This document shows positions 37,631 to 46,009 of a DNA stretch of 64,000 nucleotides, in pieces; positions within the stretch are counted from its first letter, which is position 1; each line of letters starts with the position of its first letter. The stretch covers positions 1,798,001 through 1,862,000 of the forward strand of contig OZ241903.1 of the NCBI GenBank assembly GCA_965203635.1, in the 5' to 3' direction. The position numbers and the translations under genes are program-made. The notes under the pieces were generated by a model. That model saw only the letters and a program-made list of their open reading frames with translations, searched no databases and was not told where the DNA came from. Source of the DNA: Aldehydirespirator sp965203635. GTDB lineage: Bacteria > Actinomycetota > Acidimicrobiia > Acidimicrobiales > Aldehydirespiratoraceae.

Positions 37631-37718
37631 AGAGGCCGAGCGGATCGGCGCGAACCCGCCCATACGGGCGAGGCCGTGGCCTGAGCGGCCCGTGAGCGCA
37701 GCGAACAAGAGCGGGAAA
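37631..37718 (+). repeat. Interspersed repeat R3, copy C
   Basis: AGAGGCCGAGCGGAT block followed ~35 nt later by the ~50-bp block (37668-37718). Direct orientation with copy A, inverted relative to copy B. Confidence 0.75.
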
Positions 37719-37805
37719 CCCCCCGCCTCGACGCGAGACGCCTTCACCTATCCGCGTGGTCGACGCAGGTCCGCGTCTGTGGGGATCCCATCGGACCCTC
37801 CACCG

Positions 37806-39257
37806 GTGACATCGTGGGAGCGTGGGGCGGTGGAGATGATCGGCGACCTCGACGGACCGGTGGCCGCGGTGGACCGGTCGGGAACGGTGGCTCCGGTCGG
37901 CGCCCGATGGTGGATGGGGTGGGCCGTGGGAGCCGAGGATCGCTGGCACGTTGCGGCCGAGGAGGCGGCCGTGCGCTCGCGCCTGATCGACGACATGCCG
38001 GTCACCGCCATGGCGATGAAGGTGCCCGGGGGCGACGTGGTGCTGCAGGTCGCGGCGGGACGAGCGGGAGCGGACCGGGTGGTCGTGCTGGAGTTCACCA
38101 ACGACACACCGGTGCCGGTGAGCCTGGCCGTGGCCGTGGCCGGCTCGATCAAGGTCGCTGCGGTGAAGGGCTCCCGCCTGCTGGCCGACGGCCGGATCGC
38201 TGTGGACCTGGGGCGTGCACCCGGAGGTGCGGCCGCCGTCGACGACGGCGACGTGTGGCGAGCGGTTAGGGCCCAGCCGCCCCCGGGGGATTGCCAGGCC
38301 CGGAGCCGTGCCGGGCTGGCCGCGACGGCGACGGTGGTTCCGTTGGCGCCCCGGGTGCCGTTGCGGGTGACGCTCCCGGTTGAGGGCGGGTCCGCAGGCA
38401 GCGCCGGCTCGCCGGAGGAGATCGCGGCCGGCTGGCGGGCGGTGGTGGAGCGGGCCGCTTCAGTGGACCTTCCCGATCAAGCGGCGGCCCGGTCGTGGCG
38501 GCGGGGGATCGCCGCGTCGATCCTGGCCGCGGGCTGTCCCCAACCGGCAGCAGTGGCCCGGGCCGCGGTCGTGCTCGACCGGGTGGGCCTGCCCGACGAG
38601 GCCGACCGGGCCAGGGAAGCGCTGGTCGCGGAGGCGGGCCGCGCTCCGCTTCCGCCGCCGGTGGCGACAGCCGCGCTGCGGGCCTTGGCCTCGCGCCGGC
38701 TGCGGACCGGGCGGGTCTCGGGACTGGCGGAGCTGGCCGGTCCCCTAGCCGAGGCCGCGGGTGACCATCTAGACACATTCACCCTGGAACAGGTGGCCGC
38801 GGCGCTGGAGACCGAGGCTCCGGCCGCGGCCCGCGACGCCCGCCGCCTCCTGGCCGAGACAGGTTCGCCATCCCCGATGCCGGATGCCGTGGCGACCGCC
38901 GACCGCGTCTCTGCCGCGGTTCGGGACAGCGTCGCATTCGGCGGGGACGGCCTGGCCGGGGTGGAGGCACTGCTCGACTGCCTGGTGGCCGAGGCCGCCG
39001 AACATCTCGTGATGCTGCCCGCACCGCCGGAACCATGGAGCGGTGTCTCTGTGGACACCCGTTCGCTCGTGACCCGCCACGGCACGCTGTCGTTCTCGGT
39101 GCGCTGGCACGGTCCCCGGCCTGCGGTGCTGTGGGATCTACAGCCGCGCCGAGACGAGGATCCCGCGGTCACGGTGCGCTGCGGGCTCGATGAGTCCTGG
39201 GCGTCCGAAGCCCGGACCGGCGAGGCGCTGCTGAGCACGGGACAAGCGACGTCTTGA
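37806..39257 (+). CDS. Uncharacterised protein
   Basis: A 483-residue Ala/Val/Arg-rich protein that I do not recognise. The first ~200 residues look beta-rich (RWWMGWAVGAEDRWHVAAEE, VVLEFTNDTPVPVSLAVAV). Residues ~200-400 are helical with HEAT- or toroid-like spacing. The C-terminal ~60 residues are again beta-like (SFSVRWHGPRPAVLWDLQP). The layout recalls glycosidase-like toroid proteins, but no catalytic motif is visible. GTG start at 37806, a choice made because the upstream frame runs through repeat R3. No signal peptide. Confidence 0.6.
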   Translation: MTSWERGAVEMIGDLDGPVAAVDRSGTVAPVGARWWMGWAVGAEDRWHVAAEEAAVRSRLIDDMPVTAMAMKVPGGDVVLQVAAGRAGADRVVVLEFTNDTPVPVSLAVAVAGSIKVAAVKGSRLLADGRIAVDLGRAPGGAAAVDDGDVWRAVRAQPPPGDCQARSRAGLAATATVVPLAPRVPLRVTLPVEGGSAGSAGSPEEIAAGWRAVVERAASVDLPDQAAARSWRRGIAASILAAGCPQPAAVARAAVVLDRVGLPDEADRAREALVAEAGRAPLPPPVATAALRALASRRLRTGRVSGLAELAGPLAEAAGDHLDTFTLEQVAAALETEAPAAARDARRLLAETGSPSPMPDAVATADRVSAAVRDSVAFGGDGLAGVEALLDCLVAEAAEHLVMLPAPPEPWSGVSVDTRSLVTRHGTLSFSVRWHGPRPAVLWDLQPRRDEDPAVTVRCGLDESWASEARTGEALLSTGQATS

Positions 39258-39316
39258 GGAAGACGGAGGGCATGTCGGTATTGGCGGCCGCGGTCGGCGT
39301 ATGCGACACTTGGACC

Positions 39317-39520
39317 ATGGAAACGCACGCCTTGCCGACACCCGTACCGGCCCTTCCCGATGTCGATGTTCCGGTGTGGGCCTGGGGGCTCGTCGCGCTG
39401 GCTGTGGTGGTCTCCTACTTCGTCATGCTCGAGAACGGCGTAGTGCTCAGCCATGTCGCCGAGACCCTCCACGAGTTCTTCCACGACGGCCGCCACTTCG
39501 TGGGCGTCCCCTGCCACTGA
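39317..39520 (+). CDS. cbtB: CbtB-type cobalt transporter subunit
   Basis: A 67-residue protein with one membrane helix (WAWGLVALAVVVSYFVML) and the typical His-rich C-terminus ending DGRHFVGVPCH. CbtA/CbtB pairs are predicted cobalt transporters, often under B12 control, but the short upstream gap (59 bp) has no room for a cobalamin riboswitch. Cobalt supply fits the cobalt-type nitrile hydratase 12 kb downstream. Confidence 0.85.
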   Translation: METHALPTPVPALPDVDVPVWAWGLVALAVVVSYFVMLENGVVLSHVAETLHEFFHDGRHFVGVPCH

Positions 39521-39536
39521 GCGCTCCCTCTACTGA

Positions 39537-40241
39537 ATGAAGCGGATTCTGGGGGTCGGCTGCCTGGCCGGTCTGGCCGCCGGCGTAGCGGCGGCCCTGT
39601 TCGCAGCCACCGCCGGCCGGGGGCCGATACGCGACGCCATCGCCCTGGAGGACAGCATCAGCCACGCCACCGGCGGCGCCCATCACGAGGACCTATTCAG
39701 CCGGGGAGTGCAGGAGATCGGCGGCGCGGTAGGGCTGGTTGTGTTCGGGCTGGCCCTAGGCATCATCTTCTCCGTCGTGCTCGCCGCGGTGGGGCCCCGG
39801 CTCGCCGCGTCCACGCCCCTGGCCGCCTCGCTCCGGCTCGGGTTCTTCGGCTTCGTGACCGTGGTCCTGGTGCCCTTCCTGAAGTATCCGGCCAACCCTC
39901 CGGCGGTCGGCGACCCCGACACCGTCAACGAGCGCACCGTCCTGTACTTCGCCGTGCTGGGCCTCTCGATCCTGCTCACCTGGGCGGTGTGGCGGTTCCA
40001 TCGGGGCGTGAAGCTGGCCCCGGTGGCCAAGGCATGGGCGACGGCTGCGCTGTACGGCGCAGGGCTCGTCGTGATCTTCCTGGCCGTGCCCGGGAACCCC
40101 GATGTCATCGAAGCGCCCGCCGACCTGGTGTGGCGGTTCCGCCTGGCCTCGCTGGGCGGCCTGGCCGCGGCCTGGGCGACGCTGGCCCTAGTCACCGGCA
40201 CCCTGCTGTCCCGGCCCCCGAGAGGTCAGGCCCCGGCGTAG
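39537..40241 (+). CDS. cbtA: CbtA family cobalt transporter
   Basis: Membrane protein of 234 residues with about five helices and the conserved LKYPANPPAVGDPDTV loop of CbtA, plus early His residues (SHATGGAHHEDLFSRG) that may bind cobalt. It lies 16 nt after cbtB. Its 3' end overlaps the convergent glycosyltransferase gene by 16 nt. Confidence 0.85.
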   Translation: MKRILGVGCLAGLAAGVAAALFAATAGRGPIRDAIALEDSISHATGGAHHEDLFSRGVQEIGGAVGLVVFGLALGIIFSVVLAAVGPRLAASTPLAASLRLGFFGFVTVVLVPFLKYPANPPAVGDPDTVNERTVLYFAVLGLSILLTWAVWRFHRGVKLAPVAKAWATAALYGAGLVVIFLAVPGNPDVIEAPADLVWRFRLASLGGLAAAWATLALVTGTLLSRPPRGQAPA

Positions 40242-41383
40242 AGCTCCATGTGGCGCCGGGCGGTGCTGGTCCATGAGTAGCGGTCCGCCGTGGCGGCTCC
40301 AGCAGACCGCAGCCGGCGCACCAGTTCCGGGTCGTCTCGCACCCGGGCCATGCCGGCCGCCAGCGACGAGGGGTTGGCTGCCTCGGTCAACACCGCGTCG
40401 GTGTCGTGGGTCAGGAACTCACCGAAGACCTCGATGTCGGAGGCGACCACCGGCAGCCCGGCGGCCAGAGCCTCCAGGACGACCAGACCCCAGCCCTCGC
40501 TGATCGACGGGAACACGAAGCTGTCGGCGGCACCGAACCAGCCCGGCAGCTCGGCGTCGGGCACCGTGCCGACCAGCACCACGTCGTCTCCGAGGCGCAA
40601 GCCGTGGGAGTCCAGCGACCCCAGCACCTCGTCCCGGTAGGCCCGGTAGTCCTGGAAGGAGTGGCCGCCCACCACGGCCAGCATCGGGCGCGGGCCGGGC
40701 ATGTCCTTCAACCGACCCAGCGCCTCGACCAGGTAGCGCGAGCCCTTGCGGGGCTCGATGCCTCCCACCGTCAGGTACACGTGGCGCTCCCCGGCGTTGA
40801 TCCTGGACCTCAGGGCGTCGCGCCCCTCAGGCGACCGCGCCGCGCCTGCGAACCGCTCGACGCGCACGCCGTTGGTGACCACGGCGGCATGCACGCCGTA
40901 GTCGTCGAGCAGGCGCCGCCTCCACGGCTCGCTGACCACCAGCACCCGGTCCGGCTCGGTGATGGCCGCGTCCTGGCACTCGATCAGCGCCGGGGTGGTG
41001 AAGTCGTCTATGTGGTGGACCGTGCGGAACAGCACGAACCCGGCTCCCCGGTCGCGAACCCGGGCCGCGGCCCGGGCCGAGATGCAGTCCTGGGTGTGCA
41101 CGATGTCGAAACGGCCCGCGAGGTCGGCACCAAAGCCCGATTCGAGAGCATCGATGTGGGAGAACACCCGCTCGGTCAGGGTGCCCTTCGGGGTTGGCGC
41201 CTCGACGATGTGCACCGGCACTGAAGTGGGCCGGAAGAACCCCTCGGCCGGGTCGCCCAAGGCGACCAGCGTCACGTCGACACCCTCGGCGGCCAGAGCC
41301 TCGGCCAGCTCCACGCTGTGCACAGCCCCGCCCCGGGGCCTCACCGAGTAGGTGGCGATGGCGACACGCGCCGTCAGGTTCAC
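40226..41383 (-). CDS. MSMEG_0565-type glycosyltransferase
   Basis: GT4-type transferase of 385 residues. The N-terminal ATYSVRPRGGAVHSVELAEAL and HTQDCISA segments match the MSMEG_0565 family, whose members sit beside nitrilase/nitrogen-starvation (Nit1C-type) clusters; the C-terminal half has GGIEPRKGS and the ExxxGLVVLEAL nucleotide-sugar motif (SEGWGLVVLEALAAG). GTG overlaps the fdrA-like stop (GTGA), so it is the third gene of the operon arcC-like - fdrA-like - GT. Substrate unknown. Confidence 0.75.
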   Translation of the reverse strand: MNLTARVAIATYSVRPRGGAVHSVELAEALAAEGVDVTLVALGDPAEGFFRPTSVPVHIVEAPTPKGTLTERVFSHIDALESGFGADLAGRFDIVHTQDCISARAAARVRDRGAGFVLFRTVHHIDDFTTPALIECQDAAITEPDRVLVVSEPWRRRLLDDYGVHAAVVTNGVRVERFAGAARSPEGRDALRSRINAGERHVYLTVGGIEPRKGSRYLVEALGRLKDMPGPRPMLAVVGGHSFQDYRAYRDEVLGSLDSHGLRLGDDVVLVGTVPDAELPGWFGAADSFVFPSISEGWGLVVLEALAAGLPVVASDIEVFGEFLTHDTDAVLTEAANPSSLAAGMARVRDDPELVRRLRSAGAATADRYSWTSTARRHMELYAGA

Positions 41384-42933
41384 GCGGTCAGGCTCGTGGA
41401 CAGGTCGTGGTGGACGAGAGCGGGGTCGCGGTTGACGAGCGCGGCCGCGGCCAGGGCGGCCCGGGCGTTGGTCTCGGCCACGATGCAGCCTGCTTCCCGC
41501 ATGATCGACCGTTGCTGCTCGAAGTCCTGGGGGTCGCGGCCGGTGCCCAGCACGTAGGCCACGACGGCCGCGCCCGACTCCACTATCTCCGCCGCGGCCG
41601 GAGCGAGCATGGCCGCGGGGTCCGGATGGGCGCCGTCGCCGATGACCACATCCAGCAGCACGGCAGCCACGCTCGGGTCCGAAGCTTGGTCACGCAGCAC
41701 CTCGAGCCTTGCCTCGGGATCGATCATCGGGTGGGGGCGCCCCTGGGTGTACTCCTCCTCACCCATGTCCAGGCACACGTGGGCGCCGGGGGGCGCAGGC
41801 AGCGCCCAAGCAGCCTCCAGCGGAGTGTTGGAGAACACTGGGCCTATGTGGCGGCTGGCGATGGTCATCGCCTCGTAGGCGAGGGTGCCTCCGCTGAACA
41901 GCCCCACCATGCGCCTTCTGGGCACGTCGAGATCGGTGGACAGCCGGGCCACCTCGGCGTCGACGGACCCGACCGGGTCGCCACCGGAGCGGCCGAGGCG
42001 GACCAGGGCCTCCACCACGCCCTGCTCGAGGGTGTTGCACACCGTCACTCCCGGCGCCACCGTCACGGGCCGCTCCAGCCCGATCAGCGCGGCCACCACC
42101 GGCTTGTGCCTCGGCTTGCCCAGCAGGCGCTCGGCCACCGCCGGAGCGGGCGGCTTCGACACCAGCAGCGTCAACTCGGTCCCGGCGTGACGGTCGAGAG
42201 CCTCCAGGGCGGCTTCGCACATCAGCCCGCCGACCGGTTCGGACAGGTCTCGGCCTCCCACTCCGATTACGTGAGTGACACCCGAGCCCCAGCGGTCGAG
42301 CAGGGCCATGGTCTCCTGGGCCCCCGTGCCCGCCGCGGCCACCACGCCCACCGGCCCCGGCGCCACCCGGTTGGAGAACCCCAGCCCGACACCGCCCAAT
42401 GCGGCCGTGCCCGCGCCCGGACCCATGACCAGCCGGCCCAGGGAGCAGGCCCGCTGCTTGAGGTCGATCTCGTCGGCCAAGGGCACGTTGTCGCTGAAGA
42501 GCAGCACGTCGAGGCCGCGGGTCAGGGCCTTGTGGGCCTCCAGGGCCGCGTAAGGACCGGGAACGGAGATGATGGCGACGTTGGCATCGGGCGTCGAAGC
42601 CAGTGCTGCGTCCAGATCGGCGGGGCGTGCGTCTGCCGCCGGGGCGCCGGCGCCTGCCGACCCGGTCTCCTCGAACAGCACCGCCCAGGCCCTCAACAGG
42701 GCTGCCGGCAAGTGCTCGTCGGTGCCCTTGATCGCCAGGACGAGGTCGTTGGCCGCTGCGCCGTCGAGCCCTTCGGTCACTCCCTCGCCCGACAGGACTT
42801 CCAGGTTGGCCGGTGTGGCCATGAGCGCCCAGGCCCAGTCCACGCCGGGAGCCTCGCGCATGGCTCGGGTGGCCTCGAGCAGTCGCACGCTGTCGACGTA
42901 ACAGTCCGCGATGACTTTGGTTTGAGCGGTCAT
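41380..42933 (-). CDS. fdrA: FdrA/AllF family protein (oxamate carbamoyltransferase subunit homologue)
   Basis: A 517-residue acyl-CoA-synthetase-fold protein of the FdrA family. Typical blocks: VPGPYAALEAHKALTRGLDV, LFSDNVPLADEIDLK, GPGAGTAALGGVGLGFSN, MGEEEYTQGRPHPMIDP. In E. coli FdrA (AllF) works with AllG and AllH as oxamic transcarbamylase in allantoin use. Homologues of both partners are encoded here too (45973 and 55600), though in separate transcription units. Located 10 nt after the carbamate kinase gene. Confidence 0.85.
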   Translation of the reverse strand: MTAQTKVIADCYVDSVRLLEATRAMREAPGVDWAWALMATPANLEVLSGEGVTEGLDGAAANDLVLAIKGTDEHLPAALLRAWAVLFEETGSAGAGAPAADARPADLDAALASTPDANVAIISVPGPYAALEAHKALTRGLDVLLFSDNVPLADEIDLKQRACSLGRLVMGPGAGTAALGGVGLGFSNRVAPGPVGVVAAAGTGAQETMALLDRWGSGVTHVIGVGGRDLSEPVGGLMCEAALEALDRHAGTELTLLVSKPPAPAVAERLLGKPRHKPVVAALIGLERPVTVAPGVTVCNTLEQGVVEALVRLGRSGGDPVGSVDAEVARLSTDLDVPRRRMVGLFSGGTLAYEAMTIASRHIGPVFSNTPLEAAWALPAPPGAHVCLDMGEEEYTQGRPHPMIDPEARLEVLRDQASDPSVAAVLLDVVIGDGAHPDPAAMLAPAAAEIVESGAAVVAYVLGTGRDPQDFEQQRSIMREAGCIVAETNARAALAAAALVNRDPALVHHDLSTSLTA

Positions 42934-42943
42934 GGCGTGGCGG

Positions 42944-43957
42944 TCAGGTGAGCAGCGCGGGCACGGGGTCGGGCACGATCCGTGTGCCCCGGGGACCCTC
43001 GATCACGCCGGCGGGCTCATCGAGGGTCGCGTACACCAGCTCGGGCGTGGTTATGGCCGAGATCCGTCCCGGTGCCTCCACGGAGTCGCTCGCATCCTCG
43101 ACCCTGGACTCCACGAACTCGATCGCCGCCTCCACCTTGGGGCCCATGCTGCCGGGAGGGAACTGGCCTTCGGTCAGGTGGCGTCGAGCCTCCGATGCGG
43201 TCATCTCGGTGACCACCTCCTCCTGGGGAGTGCCGAAGTTGAGGCGCACTGCGGCCACGCCGGTCACCATAACCAGCGCTTGGGCGCCCACGGAGTCGGC
43301 GATCCGCTCCGCCGCGAAGTCCTTGTCGATCACGGCGTCGACGCCCCGGTACGCGCCGTCGGCCGAGCGGGTCACCGGGATGCCGCCCCCTCCGCCGGCC
43401 ACGACGATGTAGCCGAGATCGACCAGCGTCGATATGGCTGCGGCCTCGATGGGCGCCATCGGCCTCGGCGACGGGACCACTCGGCGGTAGCCACGCCCGG
43501 AGTCCTCGACCATGGCCCAGCCCCGCCCGGACTCCAGGGCGGCCGCCTCGGCCCGGTCGAAGAACGGGCCGATGGGTTTGGTGGGCTCCGAGAGGGCGGG
43601 GTCGTCGGCGTCGACCTCGACGTGAGTGACGACGGACACCGCTCCCGAGATCTCGCGCTTGCAGACCTCGTTGAGTGCCAGGCAGATGAGGCTCCCCAGC
43701 TGTCCCTGGGTCATGGCGCCCAGGGTGAAGAGGGGCAGGGCGGGCACGAGGTCGGTCGAACCCTCGTGCTGGATGGCCAGGTTGCCGACCTGGGGACCGT
43801 TGCCGTGCACGATCACCACGTTCCATCCCTTCCGGATCAGCGACCGCACCGAGTGGGCCATGGCCAGGGCGTTGGTGTACTGCTCCTCGAGGGTGCCGCG
43901 CTGGTCCTCGCGGATGAGTGCATTGCCTCCGAGAGCGAGAATTGCGGTCTCGGCCAA
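42944..43957 (-). CDS. arcC: Carbamate kinase (AllK/ArcC type)
   Basis: Converts carbamoyl phosphate plus ADP to carbamate plus ATP. The 337-residue protein has LALGGNALI, IVHGNGPQVGN, VAGGGGGIPV and the late KDFAAERIA region of the amino-acid kinase fold. No arginine deiminase or ornithine transcarbamylase is nearby; instead it heads an operon with FdrA, matching the E. coli allK setting. The start is TTG at 43957 with GAGGAG 6 nt upstream. Confidence 0.9.
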   Translation of the reverse strand: MAETAILALGGNALIREDQRGTLEEQYTNALAMAHSVRSLIRKGWNVVIVHGNGPQVGNLAIQHEGSTDLVPALPLFTLGAMTQGQLGSLICLALNEVCKREISGAVSVVTHVEVDADDPALSEPTKPIGPFFDRAEAAALESGRGWAMVEDSGRGYRRVVPSPRPMAPIEAAAISTLVDLGYIVVAGGGGGIPVTRSADGAYRGVDAVIDKDFAAERIADSVGAQALVMVTGVAAVRLNFGTPQEEVVTEMTASEARRHLTEGQFPPGSMGPKVEAAIEFVESRVEDASDSVEAPGRISAITTPELVYATLDEPAGVIEGPRGTRIVPDPVPALLT

Positions 43958-44042
43958 GGCTCACTCCTCTCGCCAGACCCCGCCGGGTCCGTCGGATCCG
44001 AAACGGAGCCCTCAAGTCTGCCGATAGCAGAACCGACTTTCT

Positions 44043-44048
44043 TATAGT
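44043..44048 (+). promoter_or_regulatory. -10-like hexamer TATAGT before the repeat-bearing protein gene
   Basis: TATAGT in the 166-bp divergent gap between arcC and the gene at 44124. The same hexamer is the core of the shared elements at 51412 and 57700. No clear -35 is seen, so activation may be needed. Confidence 0.4.
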
Positions 44049-44123
44049 AGATGGAAGGCGACTGGTCATGCCAAGCCTCGGGGACTGGCGGGGCGGCGCC
44101 GGCCGCGACAAGGAGCCGATGAC

Positions 44124-44924
44124 ATGCCCAACGATCCGAGCGACGCAGACCCCACTGCGGCGCCGGGCGGCCACGGGAACGCAGACCCCACTGCGGCGCC
44201 GGGCGGCCACGGGAACGCAGACCCCACTGCGGCGCCGGGCGGCCACGGGAACGCAGACCCCATTGCGGTGCCGGGCGGCCACGGGAACGCAGACCCCACT
44301 GCGGTGCTGGCCGCCCATTGGAACGAGAGCGAGCGCCGCCTCTATCCGACGGCCACCACCAACCCCGACGCCTACCAGTCGGCTGTGAAGCTGGTCCGTG
44401 CCGTGGCCGACGCACTGGCTGCGGTCTCCGATCTCGAGGATCTGGCCGAACGCTGGGAGCACCGGACCGCCATCCTGGACGAGGCGGTGGCGGCAACGGG
44501 CGTATCGATCGCATACGGCCTGACGGAGGCGACTGCCGGCTGCGGGTTCGCCATCCGCCGCCGTGAGCTGCTGGCCGAGCGAGCCGAGCGTCAGCGCCGT
44601 GAGAGCATCGACGCGGCACGCCGGGCGGGCCGGGTGTGGGCGGTGGTCCACGAGCAGGGCGACCTGGGTTCTGGGCTGGTCGATCCCTACCAGTGCATGG
44701 AGATGCACCTGCCGACCGGGCTGGCCGTCGTGAGCATGGTCGAGCCCGACCCGTCGACCATGACCCCCGTCTACGTGGTGACGGTGACGGAGATGGGGGA
44801 GCCCGGCCGAGCCACGCCCGGCATCGACGCAGGCTCCTTCGAGGATCTGGAGACAGCCGATCCGGAGCTGTTCGACGACAACCGGCGGGCCATGCGAAGC
44901 CAGATCGAGAATTGGCAGCGGTGA
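44124..44924 (+). CDS. Uncharacterised protein with 12-residue N-terminal repeats
   Basis: A 266-residue protein that I do not recognise. Residues 8-~60 are four and a half copies of a 12-residue unit (ADPTAAPGGHGN), followed by a mostly helical domain (RRLYPTATTNPDAYQSAVKL, then a Leu/Ala/Glu-rich stretch) and a C-terminal part with VEPDPSTMTPVYVVTVTEMG. No signal peptide or membrane helix. ATG at 44124 has AAGGAG upstream. The last codons (IENWQR) are made by a GGCAGC-family palindrome. Divergent from arcC, so possibly part of the same system. Confidence 0.65.
   Translation: MPNDPSDADPTAAPGGHGNADPTAAPGGHGNADPTAAPGGHGNADPIAVPGGHGNADPTAVLAAHWNESERRLYPTATTNPDAYQSAVKLVRAVADALAAVSDLEDLAERWEHRTAILDEAVAATGVSIAYGLTEATAGCGFAIRRRELLAERAERQRRESIDAARRAGRVWAVVHEQGDLGSGLVDPYQCMEMHLPTGLAVVSMVEPDPSTMTPVYVVTVTEMGEPGRATPGIDAGSFEDLETADPELFDDNRRAMRSQIENWQR
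44145..44303 (+). repeat. 36-bp in-frame tandem repeat
   Basis: Four near-identical 36-bp units and a partial fifth inside the gene at 44124. Units differ by only a few bases (GCG/GTG, ACT/ATT), which suggests recent expansion. Confidence 0.85.
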
Positions 44925-45028
44925 GTACCGGAATCGACGCTGAACGCTGCCAATTCCCGGACGGCTCCCGTGCGGCCCACGAATTGGCAGCGGTGAGTGC
45001 CGGAATGGGCGTTGAGCGCTGCCAATTC
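44909..45028. repeat. Two GGCAGC-family palindromes in tandem
   Basis: Two stem-loops with perfect 11-bp arms GAATTGGCAGC/GCTGCCAATTC at 44909-44956 and 44981-45028. Arms equal those of the 71-bp array at 29843, but the loops differ (GGTGAGTRCCGGAAT...). The first overlaps the 3' end of the gene at 44124. They lie between convergent genes. Confidence 0.85.
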
Positions 45029-45034
45029 CCGGAC

Positions 45035-46009
45035 TCAGGGCCAGAGTCCGGTGATGGGCTCGGTCTTGAGGTCGAACACGTCGCGGCTGGCGTCGCGGCC
45101 TTGCACCGTGAGCACGCCGCTGCCGGTGACGGTGCCGGCCACCGCGGCGGTGAGCCCGGCGGAGCGGAACAGGTCCACGCACCCCTCCGGCCGGTCGGTG
45201 GTGAGCCAGAACGCATAGGTCGGGAAGCAGACGAGCCAGCGGTCCAGGCTCACCCCGGCCGGTGCCGGCAACTCGTCCAGGTCGATCTCGGCCCCGAGCC
45301 GTTCGGGCTCGAGAAGCATGGCCAGCGAGCCGACCGAGCCGGCCATGCTGACGTCCTTGGCTGCCGACGCGAGTTCCTCGCGGGCCGCGCGGGCCAGCAG
45401 CCGCACATCGGTGGCCAGACGGGAGCCGCGGGCGGCGATGGTGGTGAAGAAGGGGAAGTCGGCGCGCATGCGTCCGTCGAGGCAGCAGGCGAACACGAGG
45501 TGCTGGCCCGGACGGGCCCGGCTCACCGACAGGACCCGGTCGGCATCACCGACGGCGAAGGCCGACAGCGCCGGTTCGCCGTCGTGCTCGGTGATGTGCC
45601 CGCCCACGACGGGCACGTCGTAGAGGCCGGCCGCCTCGGCCATGCCGCCCAGCGCTTCGGCCGCTACCGGTGCCGGCGCTACCACCGTGTTCACGATGCC
45701 TCTGGGGACCGCCCCCATGGCCGCCAGGTCGTTGACGTTGGCGAGCACGGCCGCCATGCCCGCGGCCCGGGGGTCGGAGGCCACGAACGCCGGATGCATG
45801 GCCTCGCCGCAAACGATGACCGAACCTCCGGCAGGCGTCTCCACAACGGCGCCGTCGTCGCCGGGCCCGGTCATCGGATCGGATGTGGACACAACCCGGC
45901 GAACAGCGGCAATGGCTCGCTTGGCTCGCAACCCCGCGTGGTCCCGCACCGCGGCGACGAGTCGGTCCAGCGATGACGGGTCCAGCGACGACGGCTCCGG
46001 CGAGGGCAC
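45035..46009 (-). CDS. Sll0787-type AIR synthase-like protein
   Basis: PurM/SelD-fold protein of 324 residues. The ATP/metal region GPGDDGAVV, VICGEAMHPAFVASDP and MAAVLANVNDLAAMGA match the Sll0787 family, a standard partner (NitF) of Nit1C nitrilase clusters. The role is unknown; the fold makes ATP-dependent phosphoryl transfers. The start is GTG at 46009, followed by a duplicated SSLDPSSLD. Its 5' end overlaps the likely 5' end of the divergent DUF2877 gene. Confidence 0.75.
   Translation of the reverse strand: MPSPEPSSLDPSSLDRLVAAVRDHAGLRAKRAIAAVRRVVSTSDPMTGPGDDGAVVETPAGGSVIVCGEAMHPAFVASDPRAAGMAAVLANVNDLAAMGAVPRGIVNTVVAPAPVAAEALGGMAEAAGLYDVPVVGGHITEHDGEPALSAFAVGDADRVLSVSRARPGQHLVFACCLDGRMRADFPFFTTIAARGSRLATDVRLLARAAREELASAAKDVSMAGSVGSLAMLLEPERLGAEIDLDELPAPAGVSLDRWLVCFPTYAFWLTTDRPEGCVDLFRSAGLTAAVAGTVTGSGVLTVQGRDASRDVFDLKTEPITGLWP

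Noticed and set aside
39258..39316. Cobalamin riboswitch before cbtB
   Set aside because: Only 59 bp separate the genes and no B12-box-like sequence is visible; a riboswitch needs ~200 nt.
42944..43957. Arginine deiminase pathway carbamate kinase
   Set aside because: No arcA or arcB is near, and the gene is in operon with FdrA, as in the allantoin system.
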